A DNA stretch of 64,000 nt from Deltaproteobacteria bacterium (GTDB lineage: Bacteria > Desulfobacterota > Binatia > HRBIN30 > JACQVA1), in contig JACOST010000014.1 in assembly GCA_016178705.1 (NCBI GenBank), forward strand, positions 434,001-498,000, in the 5' to 3' direction. The translations under genes were made by a program, and so were the position numbers. The notes under the pieces are model-generated. The model ran no database searches. It worked only from the letters and a program-made list of their open reading frames with translations, and had not been told where the DNA came from. Below, in pieces: positions 57,511-64,000 of this stretch (its first letter is position 1; each line of letters begins with the position of its first letter).

Positions 57511-57541
57511 GTTGAGTCTTCGCCCAACTTTCGCTAGTGTC
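57511..57541 (+). promoter_or_regulatory. Candidate lexA promoter with overlapping symmetric operator
   Basis: TTGAGT (57513-57518) and TAGTGT (57536-57541) are 17 bases apart. The inverted pair AGTTG (57511-57515) and CAACT (57526-57530), ten bases apart, overlaps the -35 and spacer, as expected for autorepression. It matches neither the E. coli CTGT-N8-ACAG nor the GAAC-N4-GTTC LexA site. Confidence 0.3.
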
Positions 57542-57569
57542 GCGGCACGGATTGCGAGGAGTGGGGGAG

Positions 57570-58172
57570 ATGATTCTCACCAAGCGACAGAAGCAGTTGT
57601 TCGACTACATCGAGGGATACATCACCGGCCACGGGTTCGCGCCGACGTTGGAAGAGATCGGCGCACAGTTCGGGTTGTCGTCGCTCGCCACGGTCCACAA
57701 GCACCTCACCAACCTCGAACAGAAGGGACTGATCACGCGGCAAGCGAATCTCAGCCGTGCGATTGAAGTGGTGTCGCGCCAGAAGAAACGGCGCGCGGTC
57801 GAGCTCCCGCTACTCGGGCGGGTGGCCGCCGGTCAGCCGATCGAGGCGCTGGAGACGGCAGATACCATCGCGGTACCCGAAGAATTCGTCCGCAAGCAGA
57901 ACACTTTCGTACTCCGGGTGGCGGGCAACTCGATGATCAACGACGGCATCTTCGACGGCGACTACATCGTGGTCGAAGAACGCCACGTACCGGAGAACGG
58001 CGAAACCGTAGTCGCCGTCATTGACGGCGCCGCGACGGTCAAACGATTCCATCGGGAGAAAGGCGGCATCATCCGCCTGCAGCCCGCCAACGACACGCTC
58101 AAGCCGATCCGCGTCAGCTCCGCCGCCGTCACAATCCGTGGCGTGGTGGTGGCGGTGATGCGGAAGTACTGA
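57570..58172 (+). CDS. lexA: LexA repressor
   Basis: LexA represses DNA-damage response genes and cleaves itself when RecA is activated. The 200-residue protein has the N-terminal winged helix (MILTKRQKQLFDYIEGYITG, with APTLEEIGAQFGLSSLATVH) and the S24-type C-terminal domain: the cleavage site A87-G88 in RVAAGQP, nucleophile S121 in VAGNSMINDG, and K158 in ATVKRFHRE. All required residues are present. The ATG at 57570 follows GGGGGAG. The frame upstream to 57537 lacks support. Confidence 0.96.
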   Translation: MILTKRQKQLFDYIEGYITGHGFAPTLEEIGAQFGLSSLATVHKHLTNLEQKGLITRQANLSRAIEVVSRQKKRRAVELPLLGRVAAGQPIEALETADTIAVPEEFVRKQNTFVLRVAGNSMINDGIFDGDYIVVEERHVPENGETVVAVIDGAATVKRFHREKGGIIRLQPANDTLKPIRVSSAAVTIRGVVVAVMRKY

Positions 58173-58288
58173 GCAGCGAAAGACCTCGAGGCATCTGGAC
58201 GACAGCTGCACTTCGTGTCGCGATGGCTCAAGTCGAACGTCGAGTCCGCATCATCCTCGCTCGGTGATGGAAGACGCGGGAAGGCGCC

Positions 58289-59974
58289 ATGGCGACACCA
58301 AGAAGCCGTGACTGGTTCTACTACGCCGATCGGGATCAAGCCCCGAACAATCCAACGCTCGGCAGCACGATCACAACGGATGGGTTCTCGCACGAGAGCA
58401 GCGGAGATATCGAGTCACCGGACTGGGTCAGCGAAGAGTGGCTCATCCGCTCTGCCCTCGTCCCGGTTGCTGAACTCTCCTCCGCTGCGGAGCGTGTGTC
58501 CCAAAGATCCCTTGATCTAAGGCCTTCTTGGCGCACTTCATCCGACTTCGATTTCGCCGAGACAGCGTGCGTCAGCGGAATCACGGTGCATGCGTGGGCT
58601 TTAACGAGGAAGCATCCGATTGACGGGTCACTGCTCGTGGAGTTGAGGCAAGACTTCGTCCGCTATCACTCTTTGGATCGCAGAGGTGCCACAGAGTACT
58701 ACCATCCCGTTCAGGGGCTCGTCGTGGCAGAGACCAAGGTGGACACCCACCCGTGGTACGACCCAACGGCCAGTGTCACTGTGCATGTCGACTTTCTTCG
58801 CGACTACCTTGCGGCACGCCGCATGGGACTGCTGATCTGTCTGTGTGCCGACCGCTTTGCCAACGCCGTGACGAGGCAAGAGCTTGGGGCCGAGGACGTC
58901 GACGATGAACAGGTGGGCGAGTGGACCTGGCTCGCGTCAAAGGTGCACGCTCCCGCCGGTTGGCCCTCGCAATGGTGGCAGGCGAGATCCACCCTTCGTC
59001 GCAACCTCATCATTCGGCCGCACGAGACGCCTCGAGTTGGGCGCAGCCCTTGGTGGTGCTTCGACCGCCAGCATGCAGCGGAGGGTCAGCCGCCTCTCTT
59101 CATCGTCGACGAGCAGGGACGAAGGGCACCACTCGCCTGTGATGGCCCTCCGCGTCCCCCGCTCTTTGGGTATCTGTACTTTCGCGCGGATGTCCTCCGG
59201 AAATACTTGACTACGCCGGGCTATCGCGTCGCCTTCCACATGAGGAATTGGGGCGGCGCGTCCGTTCCGGGCAGCGACTACACGATCGACGTCGGGATCA
59301 ACTCGCACGGACTCGTGAACGCGTTCGCGCCCGATCTTGGGCGGCTGAGTGTTGCCGAGCAGTCATACTGGGCGTCTTTCTCTTCGCTACCAAACGGGGA
59401 AATCTGCGAGGAGATGTTTCAAACCAGGATGCAGCAGGATCCGCCGAACTCGCCGGGTGTGATTGATCTCTTCGAGACGGCTCAACACAATATCGAGGTT
59501 GCCTTTGAGGCGCGCTTTGGTGGGAGTTTGTTTGAGACCGCTAAACCCGAGGAGCGCGACCTTTGTCGCCTGACAGTCGGCCCGCTCACCGACGACTTCC
59601 GCGAGCTTCTCGATCTAACAAAGATCGCCTACTCGTGGGTGATCGAGTCGATTAGCGTGAAGGCGCTGCGAAAAGCGTTGGGCGAGGCAGCGTACGACAA
59701 AGACTGGAAGCAGATCCGCCTCCTGGAGGAACTCTTCGTGCGAAGCTGCAAGATCCCGCAGGACGATGGCCATTCGATCGTGGTGCCGCTTCGCGGTTTG
59801 CATCGGCTGCGAGTTGCGGCTGCACATCCAGTCGTGCCCGATTTGGCGGCGGCCTTCCGAGAGTTCGAAACTACCAGCCCACCGGATAGACCTCGGTCCG
59901 CCTGGGTGCTCTGCGTGGATTCGGTTGTTGAGTGCCTGCGGAAAGTTACCGCCTTGCTTGAGCCCAACGAGTAG
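58289..59974 (+). CDS. Large protein of unknown family, 561 aa
   Basis: No known domain is recognised. Notable segments are TACVSGITVHAWALTRKHPI, LLVELRQDFVRYHSLDRRGA, a tryptophan-rich stretch GEWTWLASKVHAPAGWPSQW, FGYLYFRADVLRKYLTTPGY, FHMRNWGGA, YTIDVGINSHGLVNAFAPDL and FETAQHNIEVAFEARFGGSL. The last 150 residues are helical. There are no signal peptide, membrane spans, obvious nuclease or ATPase motifs. AAGG five bases before the ATG supports the start. Spelling and codon use look slightly different from the housekeeping neighbours. It sits at the left edge of the island with two toxin-antitoxin modules, so a defence or mobile-element role is plausible. Confidence 0.6.
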   Translation: MATPRSRDWFYYADRDQAPNNPTLGSTITTDGFSHESSGDIESPDWVSEEWLIRSALVPVAELSSAAERVSQRSLDLRPSWRTSSDFDFAETACVSGITVHAWALTRKHPIDGSLLVELRQDFVRYHSLDRRGATEYYHPVQGLVVAETKVDTHPWYDPTASVTVHVDFLRDYLAARRMGLLICLCADRFANAVTRQELGAEDVDDEQVGEWTWLASKVHAPAGWPSQWWQARSTLRRNLIIRPHETPRVGRSPWWCFDRQHAAEGQPPLFIVDEQGRRAPLACDGPPRPPLFGYLYFRADVLRKYLTTPGYRVAFHMRNWGGASVPGSDYTIDVGINSHGLVNAFAPDLGRLSVAEQSYWASFSSLPNGEICEEMFQTRMQQDPPNSPGVIDLFETAQHNIEVAFEARFGGSLFETAKPEERDLCRLTVGPLTDDFRELLDLTKIAYSWVIESISVKALRKALGEAAYDKDWKQIRLLEELFVRSCKIPQDDGHSIVVPLRGLHRLRVAAAHPVVPDLAAAFREFETTSPPDRPRSAWVLCVDSVVECLRKVTALLEPNE

Positions 59975-60035
59975 GGGGAGACGGGGGTCTCCATGTCCTC
60001 TTTGTTCCCTTCCGTTCGCATCGACGGTGGCCCGC

Positions 60036-60143
60036 TCGGGCGGCCGCACCATCAGCCCCACCGTCCGGCGGGAGTTGCTACGCCGGCTGCTGGAGCTGAA
60101 TCTCAAGATCGCAGCGGAAGAAGCACGCACGCGGACAAGATGA
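60036..60143 (+). pseudogene. Possible C-terminal gene remnant
   Basis: The frame ends GGRTISPTVRRELLRRLLEL followed by NLKIAAEEARTRTR and a stop. It reads like the helical C-terminus of a real protein, for example a methylase or transposase, but the upstream codons lose coding character and no start is present. Support is weak. Confidence 0.25.
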
Positions 60144-60157
60144 TGCAGCGCCCACTC

Positions 60158-60640
60158 TCAGCGGCCTTGCCGTTGGCGATGCCACTGCTTGCCGCTCAGC
60201 AACGGCGTGACCCTGCCACTCTTCGCAACGGCGGCTATGAAAGGCGGGGCGTGCTTGACGGCGAAACGGCGGATCGCCCCGAGCGCTTTGACGAAGATCT
60301 CCGCCATCTCCTTGCCTTGAAGATTGCCGCTCGTGAGCGTGAAGGCGCCAACTCCTGCGGTCATCAGTGCCGCGCACTCGACGGCGCGCCAGCGAATCGC
60401 GCGGTCCTTGGTCAACACGATCCACCCCTCCCGACCAGCGTGCTGTAACCACGCCTCATCGGGAGCATCGGCCGCGAAGAAATCGTCGTGCACGTGCACC
60501 TGAGCGCCCGCCGCGCGCAGCGCTTCGGCAATTCGTTTCCTTCCAAGCGACCGATCGACGAAGAAGACGATTCGCTCAGGCGGCTTGGACTTCGAGCTCG
60601 CACCGAATCGCTTCTTCGATGTCGAGCCGGTCGCGACCAT
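60158..60640 (-). CDS. PIN-like toxin (DUF5615/VapC-like)
   Basis: The protein (up to 160 residues) has acidic residues in PIN-like positions: FFVDRSLGRKRIAEAL (first aspartate), FFAADAPDEAWLQHA, and WIVLTKDRAIRWR (third aspartate), followed by FTLTSGNLQGKEMAEIFVKA. Such proteins are putative RNases acting as toxins of type II modules. The start is uncertain; the ATG at 60638-60640 gives 65 bases of overlap with the upstream DUF433 gene, which is its probable antitoxin. The N-terminal 20 residues (KKRFGASSKSKPPE) are basic and may not belong to the fold. Confidence 0.75.
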   Translation of the reverse strand: MVATGSTSKKRFGASSKSKPPERIVFFVDRSLGRKRIAEALRAAGAQVHVHDDFFAADAPDEAWLQHAGREGWIVLTKDRAIRWRAVECAALMTAGVGAFTLTSGNLQGKEMAEIFVKALGAIRRFAVKHAPPFIAAVAKSGRVTPLLSGKQWHRQRQGR

Positions 60641-61244
60641 AGTCCTCCGCGAGGTCGTCCACAGACTCTCCCGCTTTGTACCGCTCGGTGACTACCGCGG
60701 TGGCAATGCCGGTGCCTGCAAGTACCGGGCGACCAAACGATACAGTCGGATCAATTACGATGCGCTTCGGTTCGTCCGCATCGTGCCTACGCGTAAAAGG
60801 ATAGAGCTTGATCGGAATACCTGCCGGGTCGCGTTCGATGCGGCGAAGATGCGCTTCCAGCAGTTCGCGCATCGCCAACTGGCCGGCTCGCGAGATGTTG
60901 ATGAGTTGGCCATAGCGGGTGGTGAAGAGATCCAACCCGTCCGTCATGAACTTCTGATCGGCCAACGGGTGTGCGGACGGACACTGTTCACGGAGATAGC
61001 GCAGCGCCTTGCGAACCTTCTGCAGCGACAACTTGTGCTCTCGCCGGATCGCATCCAGCACGTGGATCTCAACCAGATTCAGAAACGACAAGAGCGGGGG
61101 TTTCCTCTGCGCGATGCCGATGAGCGGCGCGAACAGTCGTGGCCCGGTTCTAGTCGCATAGGGCTGACCGAGCGTCCAAGCCCGAAGCGTCGCCAGCGGC
61201 ATCCCAAGGTAGTGGGCCGCCTCTGTGATCCGGTAGGACGGCAT
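60576..61244 (-). CDS. DUF433 antitoxin-type protein with N-terminal helix-turn-helix
   Basis: The 222-residue protein starts MPSYRITEAAHYLGMPLATL, a MerR/excisionase-like helix-turn-helix that would bind DNA. A helical middle region follows (HVLDAIRREHKLSLQKVRKA). The C-terminal DUF433 domain is RIVIDPTVSFGRPVLAGTGI with AEDYGRDRLDIEEAIRCE. DUF433 proteins usually neutralise the adjacent PIN-like toxin. The longer frame beginning at 61286 is not needed. The toxin gene overlaps its end, in the same direction. It is divergent from the sthA fragment and the second module. Confidence 0.8.
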   Translation of the reverse strand: MPSYRITEAAHYLGMPLATLRAWTLGQPYATRTGPRLFAPLIGIAQRKPPLLSFLNLVEIHVLDAIRREHKLSLQKVRKALRYLREQCPSAHPLADQKFMTDGLDLFTTRYGQLINISRAGQLAMRELLEAHLRRIERDPAGIPIKLYPFTRRHDADEPKRIVIDPTVSFGRPVLAGTGIATAVVTERYKAGESVDDLAEDYGRDRLDIEEAIRCELEVQAA

Positions 61245-61362
61245 CTCGCGTAGGTCTTGCGTAGCTGTTCGAAGCCCATCCGGCATGTGTTCTCAAGTAG
61301 CACGCTCGCGTCACGCGGCCAAATCTCCAACGCGCCGCCAGCAAAGACGGGCACAATCGCCC

Positions 61363-61529
61363 CGAACCAGCCGCTGCATTTCTTCCGCGCGGTTGCTACA
61401 CTGCGCGCGATGCAAACTCGCTACGACCTCGTTGTCATTGGCAGCGGTCCCGGTGGGGAGGGCGCGGCGATGCGCGCGACCAAGGAGGGCAAGTCGGTCC
61501 TGGTGATCGATCGGCAAGCCGAGGTCGGC
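61363..61529 (+). repeat. Direct repeat, copy A (167 bp, upstream and first 40 codons of sthA)
   Basis: Matches 62339-62505 without gaps at 160 of 167 positions. Three differences lie upstream of the ATG and four in the coding part. The matching sequence runs from CGAACCAGCCGCTGCATT through the promoter-proximal GTTGCTACACTGCGCGCG to codon 40 of sthA. Confidence 0.95.
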
Positions 61530-61544
61530 AGCGCACCGGTGTGA
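61410..61544 (+). pseudogene. Truncated duplicate of the sthA 5' end
   Basis: The frame reads [20 protein letters not shown] and on to QAEVG, identical to the first 40 residues of the intact SthA at 62386. It then departs into SAPV and a stop. The FAD-binding GxGxxG motif is present, but everything else is missing, so it cannot be a working enzyme. All four base differences to the intact gene are synonymous. Confidence 0.92.
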
Positions 61545-61594
61545 TCTCTTCGCACGGTTGCGACACGGTGGAACGCAGGAGTAAACTAACGACG

Positions 61595-61849
61595 ATGAAA
61601 GCCACATCCCTGGGGCGGTACGTCGTCGCAGACCCGAACATCTGCCACGGGCAGCAGACCTTTCGCGGGACGCGCATCTTGGTAGCTGATGTACTCGAAC
61701 AAGTCGCGAGTGGCATGGCCTGGGAGGCCATCGTCGATGAGTGGCGCAGCGCGATCACCAAAGACGCCATCGCCGAGGCAGTGCGCTTAGCGCGCGAAGC
61801 GCTGGTACACCACGCCGACCAGCCGGCCCGTCGCATGACGGGCTCGTGA
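61595..61849 (+). CDS. DUF433 antitoxin, 84 aa
   Basis: The protein is almost entirely a DUF433 domain: YVVADPNICHGQQTFRGTRI, LVADVLEQVASGMAWEAIVD and AIAEAVRLAREALVHH. It is thought to be the antitoxin of a type II pair with the PIN-like gene that follows. The ATG at 61595 has a GCAGGAG about 17 bases upstream, which is far, so the start is tentative. The stop overlaps the next start by four bases (GTGA). It lies between the two sthA repeats, and unlike the divergent DUF433 gene it has no helix-turn-helix extension. Confidence 0.85.
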   Translation: MKATSLGRYVVADPNICHGQQTFRGTRILVADVLEQVASGMAWEAIVDEWRSAITKDAIAEAVRLAREALVHHADQPARRMTGS

Positions 61850-62226
61850 TCGTTCTAGACGAGAACATCCCGGAGAATCAGCGGCAACTCCTGCGGAGCT
61901 GGCGCGTCCGCGTCCAACAGATCGGGCACGACCTCGGCCACCAAGGGCTGGCCGACGACGCGATCGTTTCGCTGTTGCGCCGGTTGGGATCGGCGACCTT
62001 CTTTACTCGCGACCTCCGTTTCTGCCAGACCGCGCGCTGCCATCCGCGCTATTGCTTGGTATGTCTCGCCGTCGAGCAGTACGAGGCGGCAACCTTCATT
62101 CGTCGCATGCTGCGCCATCGCAGGCTCAACACACGCCGGCGGCGGATGGGTACTGTCGTCCGAGTGACCCACACGGGCCTGCGCGTGTGGCGACGTTCGG
62201 GTGATGAGGAAGTGTTGTCGTGGTGA
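61846..62226 (+). CDS. DUF5615 PIN-like toxin, 126 aa
   Basis: The protein starts VIVLDENIPENQRQLLRSWR, with the acidic residues of the PIN-like fold in LDENIP. It continues with QIGHDLGHQGLADDAIVSLL and the third acidic position in TFFTRDLRFC. It is a likely RNase toxin paired with the DUF433 gene, coupled by GTGA overlap. It is not closely similar in sequence to the other PIN-like protein in this island, so the two modules were probably acquired separately. Confidence 0.85.
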   Translation: MIVLDENIPENQRQLLRSWRVRVQQIGHDLGHQGLADDAIVSLLRRLGSATFFTRDLRFCQTARCHPRYCLVCLAVEQYEAATFIRRMLRHRRLNTRRRRMGTVVRVTHTGLRVWRRSGDEEVLSW

Positions 62227-62338
62227 GTGCCGACATCGCCCGCCTGCGTGAGACGCGCGCCGACGGACCGGTGCGTCCTCGCCTGCTAGTTGTCTGGCTG
62301 CACGATTCGCCCACCAACTAAGGACTGGCACTCCCCCG

Positions 62339-62505
62339 CGAACCAGCCGCTGCATTCCTTCCCCGCTGTTGCTACACTGCGCGCGATGCAAACTCGCTAC
62401 GACCTCGTTGTCATTGGCAGCGGACCCGGTGGGGAAGGCGCGGCGATGCGCGCGACCAAGGAGGGCAAGTCGGTCTTGGTGATTGATCGGCAAGCCGAGG
62501 TCGGC
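62339..62505 (+). repeat. Direct repeat, copy B (native sthA upstream and first 40 codons)
   Basis: Partner of 61363-61529. This copy continues into the full sthA gene and is therefore the functional one. The 809 bases between the copies hold the second DUF433/PIN-like pair. Confidence 0.95.
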
Positions 62506-63777
62506 GGCAGCTGCACGCATTGGAGCACGATCCCGAGCAAGGCGCTGCGCTACGCGGTGCGGCAAGTGATGGATCTCACCCACGCGCCGTTGTTTCATGA
62601 GCTGCTCAAACCGGCGCGACTGACGTTCGCGCAGCTGCTGCAGAGCGCCAGCTCGGTCATCAGCAAGCAGGTCAACCTCCGTCAAGGATTCTACGAGCGC
62701 AACGGTGTCCGACTCGTGCAAGGGCGCGCATCGTTCATCGATCCGCACATCATCGACGTCGAAGAGGACAAAAGCGCGCACGAACGCTTTGAAGGGGACG
62801 CATTCGTGATCGCCGCCGGTTCGCGACCGTATCGTCCGCCCGACGTCGATTTCCACCATCCGCGCATCTTCGACAGCGAGACCATCCTGCGGCTTGAAGA
62901 TACGCCGCAGTCGATCACCATCTACGGCGCCGGTGTCGTCGGTTGCGAGTACGCCTCGATCTTCCGCACCCTGGGCGTGAAACTCAATCTGGTCAATACG
63001 CGCAAGAAGCTGCTCGAGTTCCTCGACGACGAAATCATCGACGCGCTCTCGTATCACTTGCGTGAACAAGGCGCGTTGATCCGCCACAACGAGGAGTACG
63101 AACGCGTCGAAGGCGAAGACGACGGCGTCGTGCTGCATCTCAAGTCGGGCAAGAAGCTCAAGACCGACATCCTGCTGTGGGCCAACGGTCGCACCGGAAA
63201 TTCCGACGGCCTGGGCCTCGATCGGCTCGGCATCATACCTGACTCGCGCGGCAACATTCCGGTGAACCACGACTACCAGACCGCCCTGCCGCACATCTAT
63301 GCTGTCGGTGACATCATCGGATTTCCCGCCCTCGCCAGCGCGGCGTACGACCAGGGACGCTTCGCCGTCTCGCATCTGCTCACCGGCACCTGTGAGCACC
63401 TGATCGATCTGATTCCGACCGGCATCTACACCACGCCCGAGATCAGCTCAGTCGGTCGCAGCGAGCGCGAGCTCACCGAACGCTCGGTGCCGTACGAAGT
63501 CGGCCACGCGTTTTTCAAGAGTCTGGCGCGCGCGCAGATCACCGGGCAGACCGTCGGCATGCTGAAGATTCTGTTCCATCGCGAGACGCTGCAGATCCTC
63601 GGCCTGCACTGCTTCGGCGATCAGGCGTCGGAGATCATTCACATTGGCCAGGCCATCATGTCGCAGAAGGGCGAGGCGAACACGATCCGGTACTTCGTCA
63701 ATACCACCTTCAACTACCCGACCATGGCCGAAGCCTACCGCGTCGCCGCGCTCAACGGATTGAATCGTCTCTTCTGA
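62386..63777 (+). CDS. sthA: Soluble pyridine nucleotide transhydrogenase
   Basis: SthA transfers hydride between NADPH and NAD and balances the two pools. The 463-residue flavoprotein has the FAD motif [16 protein letters not shown] and the region [19 protein letters not shown], where only one cysteine of the usual redox pair is present, as in SthA. Then come [26 protein letters not shown], the NAD motif [30 protein letters not shown] and [19 protein letters not shown]. Similarity to E. coli SthA is high by eye. The true start is the ATG at 62386. The gene lies directly after the island and its 5' end is duplicated upstream. Confidence 0.96.
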   Translation: MQTRYDLVVIGSGPGGEGAAMRATKEGKSVLVIDRQAEVGGSCTHWSTIPSKALRYAVRQVMDLTHAPLFHELLKPARLTFAQLLQSASSVISKQVNLRQGFYERNGVRLVQGRASFIDPHIIDVEEDKSAHERFEGDAFVIAAGSRPYRPPDVDFHHPRIFDSETILRLEDTPQSITIYGAGVVGCEYASIFRTLGVKLNLVNTRKKLLEFLDDEIIDALSYHLREQGALIRHNEEYERVEGEDDGVVLHLKSGKKLKTDILLWANGRTGNSDGLGLDRLGIIPDSRGNIPVNHDYQTALPHIYAVGDIIGFPALASAAYDQGRFAVSHLLTGTCEHLIDLIPTGIYTTPEISSVGRSERELTERSVPYEVGHAFFKSLARAQITGQTVGMLKILFHRETLQILGLHCFGDQASEIIHIGQAIMSQKGEANTIRYFVNTTFNYPTMAEAYRVAALNGLNRLF

Positions 63778-63824
63778 CGTGCCTGAATCGCGTCGCTGCG
63801 ACGCTTCGTGCTAGGGTCGCCGGC

Positions 63825-64000
63825 ATGCGGGTTCCGCTCCTTCGCACCGCGCGACTCGTCATTCGCCCGTTCGAGCCCGACGACTTGGACGCCATTCATC
63901 GCATCCTCGACCGCGAACTGAGCGACGCCGACTTCGGCACCGAAGGAGTGCAAACCCGCGACGAGCGGCGAGAGTGGTTGACATGGTCGATCATGAACTA
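63825..64000 (+). CDS. GNAT-family acetyltransferase (3' end outside the window)
   Basis: The first 58 codons read MRVPLLRTARLVIRPFEPDD, then LDAIHRILDRELSDADFG and TRDERREWLTWSIMN. RTARLVIRPFEPDDLDAIH is the classic start of RimJ/RimL-type N-acetyltransferases. The acetyl-CoA site lies beyond the window, so the substrate cannot be judged. It follows sthA by 47 bases on the same strand. Confidence 0.75.
   Translation, partial: MRVPLLRTARLVIRPFEPDDLDAIHRILDRELSDADFGTEGVQTRDERREWLTWSIMN

Noticed and set aside
57329-57583. Minus-strand frame reading ECGVRNSECGMW-like peptides
   Set aside because: It is the translation of the GGAATGCGG inverted-repeat DNA, not a protein gene.
59993-60448. Plus-strand frame after the 561-residue gene
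   Set aside because: Proline/arginine-rich product without family features, overlapping the PIN-like toxin gene on the other strand.

Overview
The window is a GC-rich, gene-dense stretch from a Gram-negative bacterium. Lipid A and Kdo genes (kdsB, kdsA, kdsD, two LpxL-type acyltransferases) require an outer membrane. The mixture of a secreted protein with thrombospondin type 3 repeats plus a Myxococcus-type cysteine-rich repeat, an F420-type LLM oxidoreductase, NtrC-family regulation and System I cytochrome c maturation genes points to a deltaproteobacterial-like lineage (Myxococcota, Desulfobacterota or Binatota-like). That placement is inference from gene content; no rRNA or tRNA gene is visible.

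Layout. 1-2246: an incomplete secreted calcium-binding repeat protein (minus strand). 2438-9501: small metabolic genes, an NtrB/NtrC-type two-component pair with candidate sigma-54 signals, and an ECF sigma factor translationally coupled to an unusual O6-alkylguanine methyltransferase. 9549-21860: a mostly plus-strand housekeeping run: rimO, a DksA/TraR-type regulator, glycerate kinase, queE, a sulfite-oxidase-like gene broken by one amber codon, glpD, a type II homoserine kinase, folE, a class V aminotransferase with serA, and purA. 21918-32627: ggt with a membrane protein, ahcY with a SahR-like regulator, a membrane-anchored SDR, an Ntn-type asparaginase, plsC, aroE-aroK. 32791-37091: ccmA-B-C-D-like genes followed by a hydrolase and a diiron protein. 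37747-42327: a four-gene ExbB-ExbD-VWA-TPR operon. 44009-50017: a four-gene type III restriction-modification operon containing two uncharacterised genes.

50210-57377 is a lipopolysaccharide block: kdsB, pyrG (CTP for kdsB), kdsA, kdsD, then two lipid A-type acyltransferases flanking a ferritin-like diiron protein. lexA follows. 58289-62385 looks like an accessory island: a large protein of unknown family, two DUF433/PIN-like toxin-antitoxin pairs in divergent orientation, and a duplicated 5' end of sthA just before the intact sthA. The window ends inside a GNAT acetyltransferase gene.

The most promising points are: the ECF sigma / anti-sigma-like-Ogt pair; the ExbBD-VWA-TPR operon; the two unknown genes embedded in the type III R-M operon; an mRNA hairpin that buries the Shine-Dalgarno of a carboxymuconolactone decarboxylase-like gene; and the 167-bp sthA duplication in which every coding difference is synonymous. 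All similarity statements come from motif reading and memory of families; no search or computation was run.
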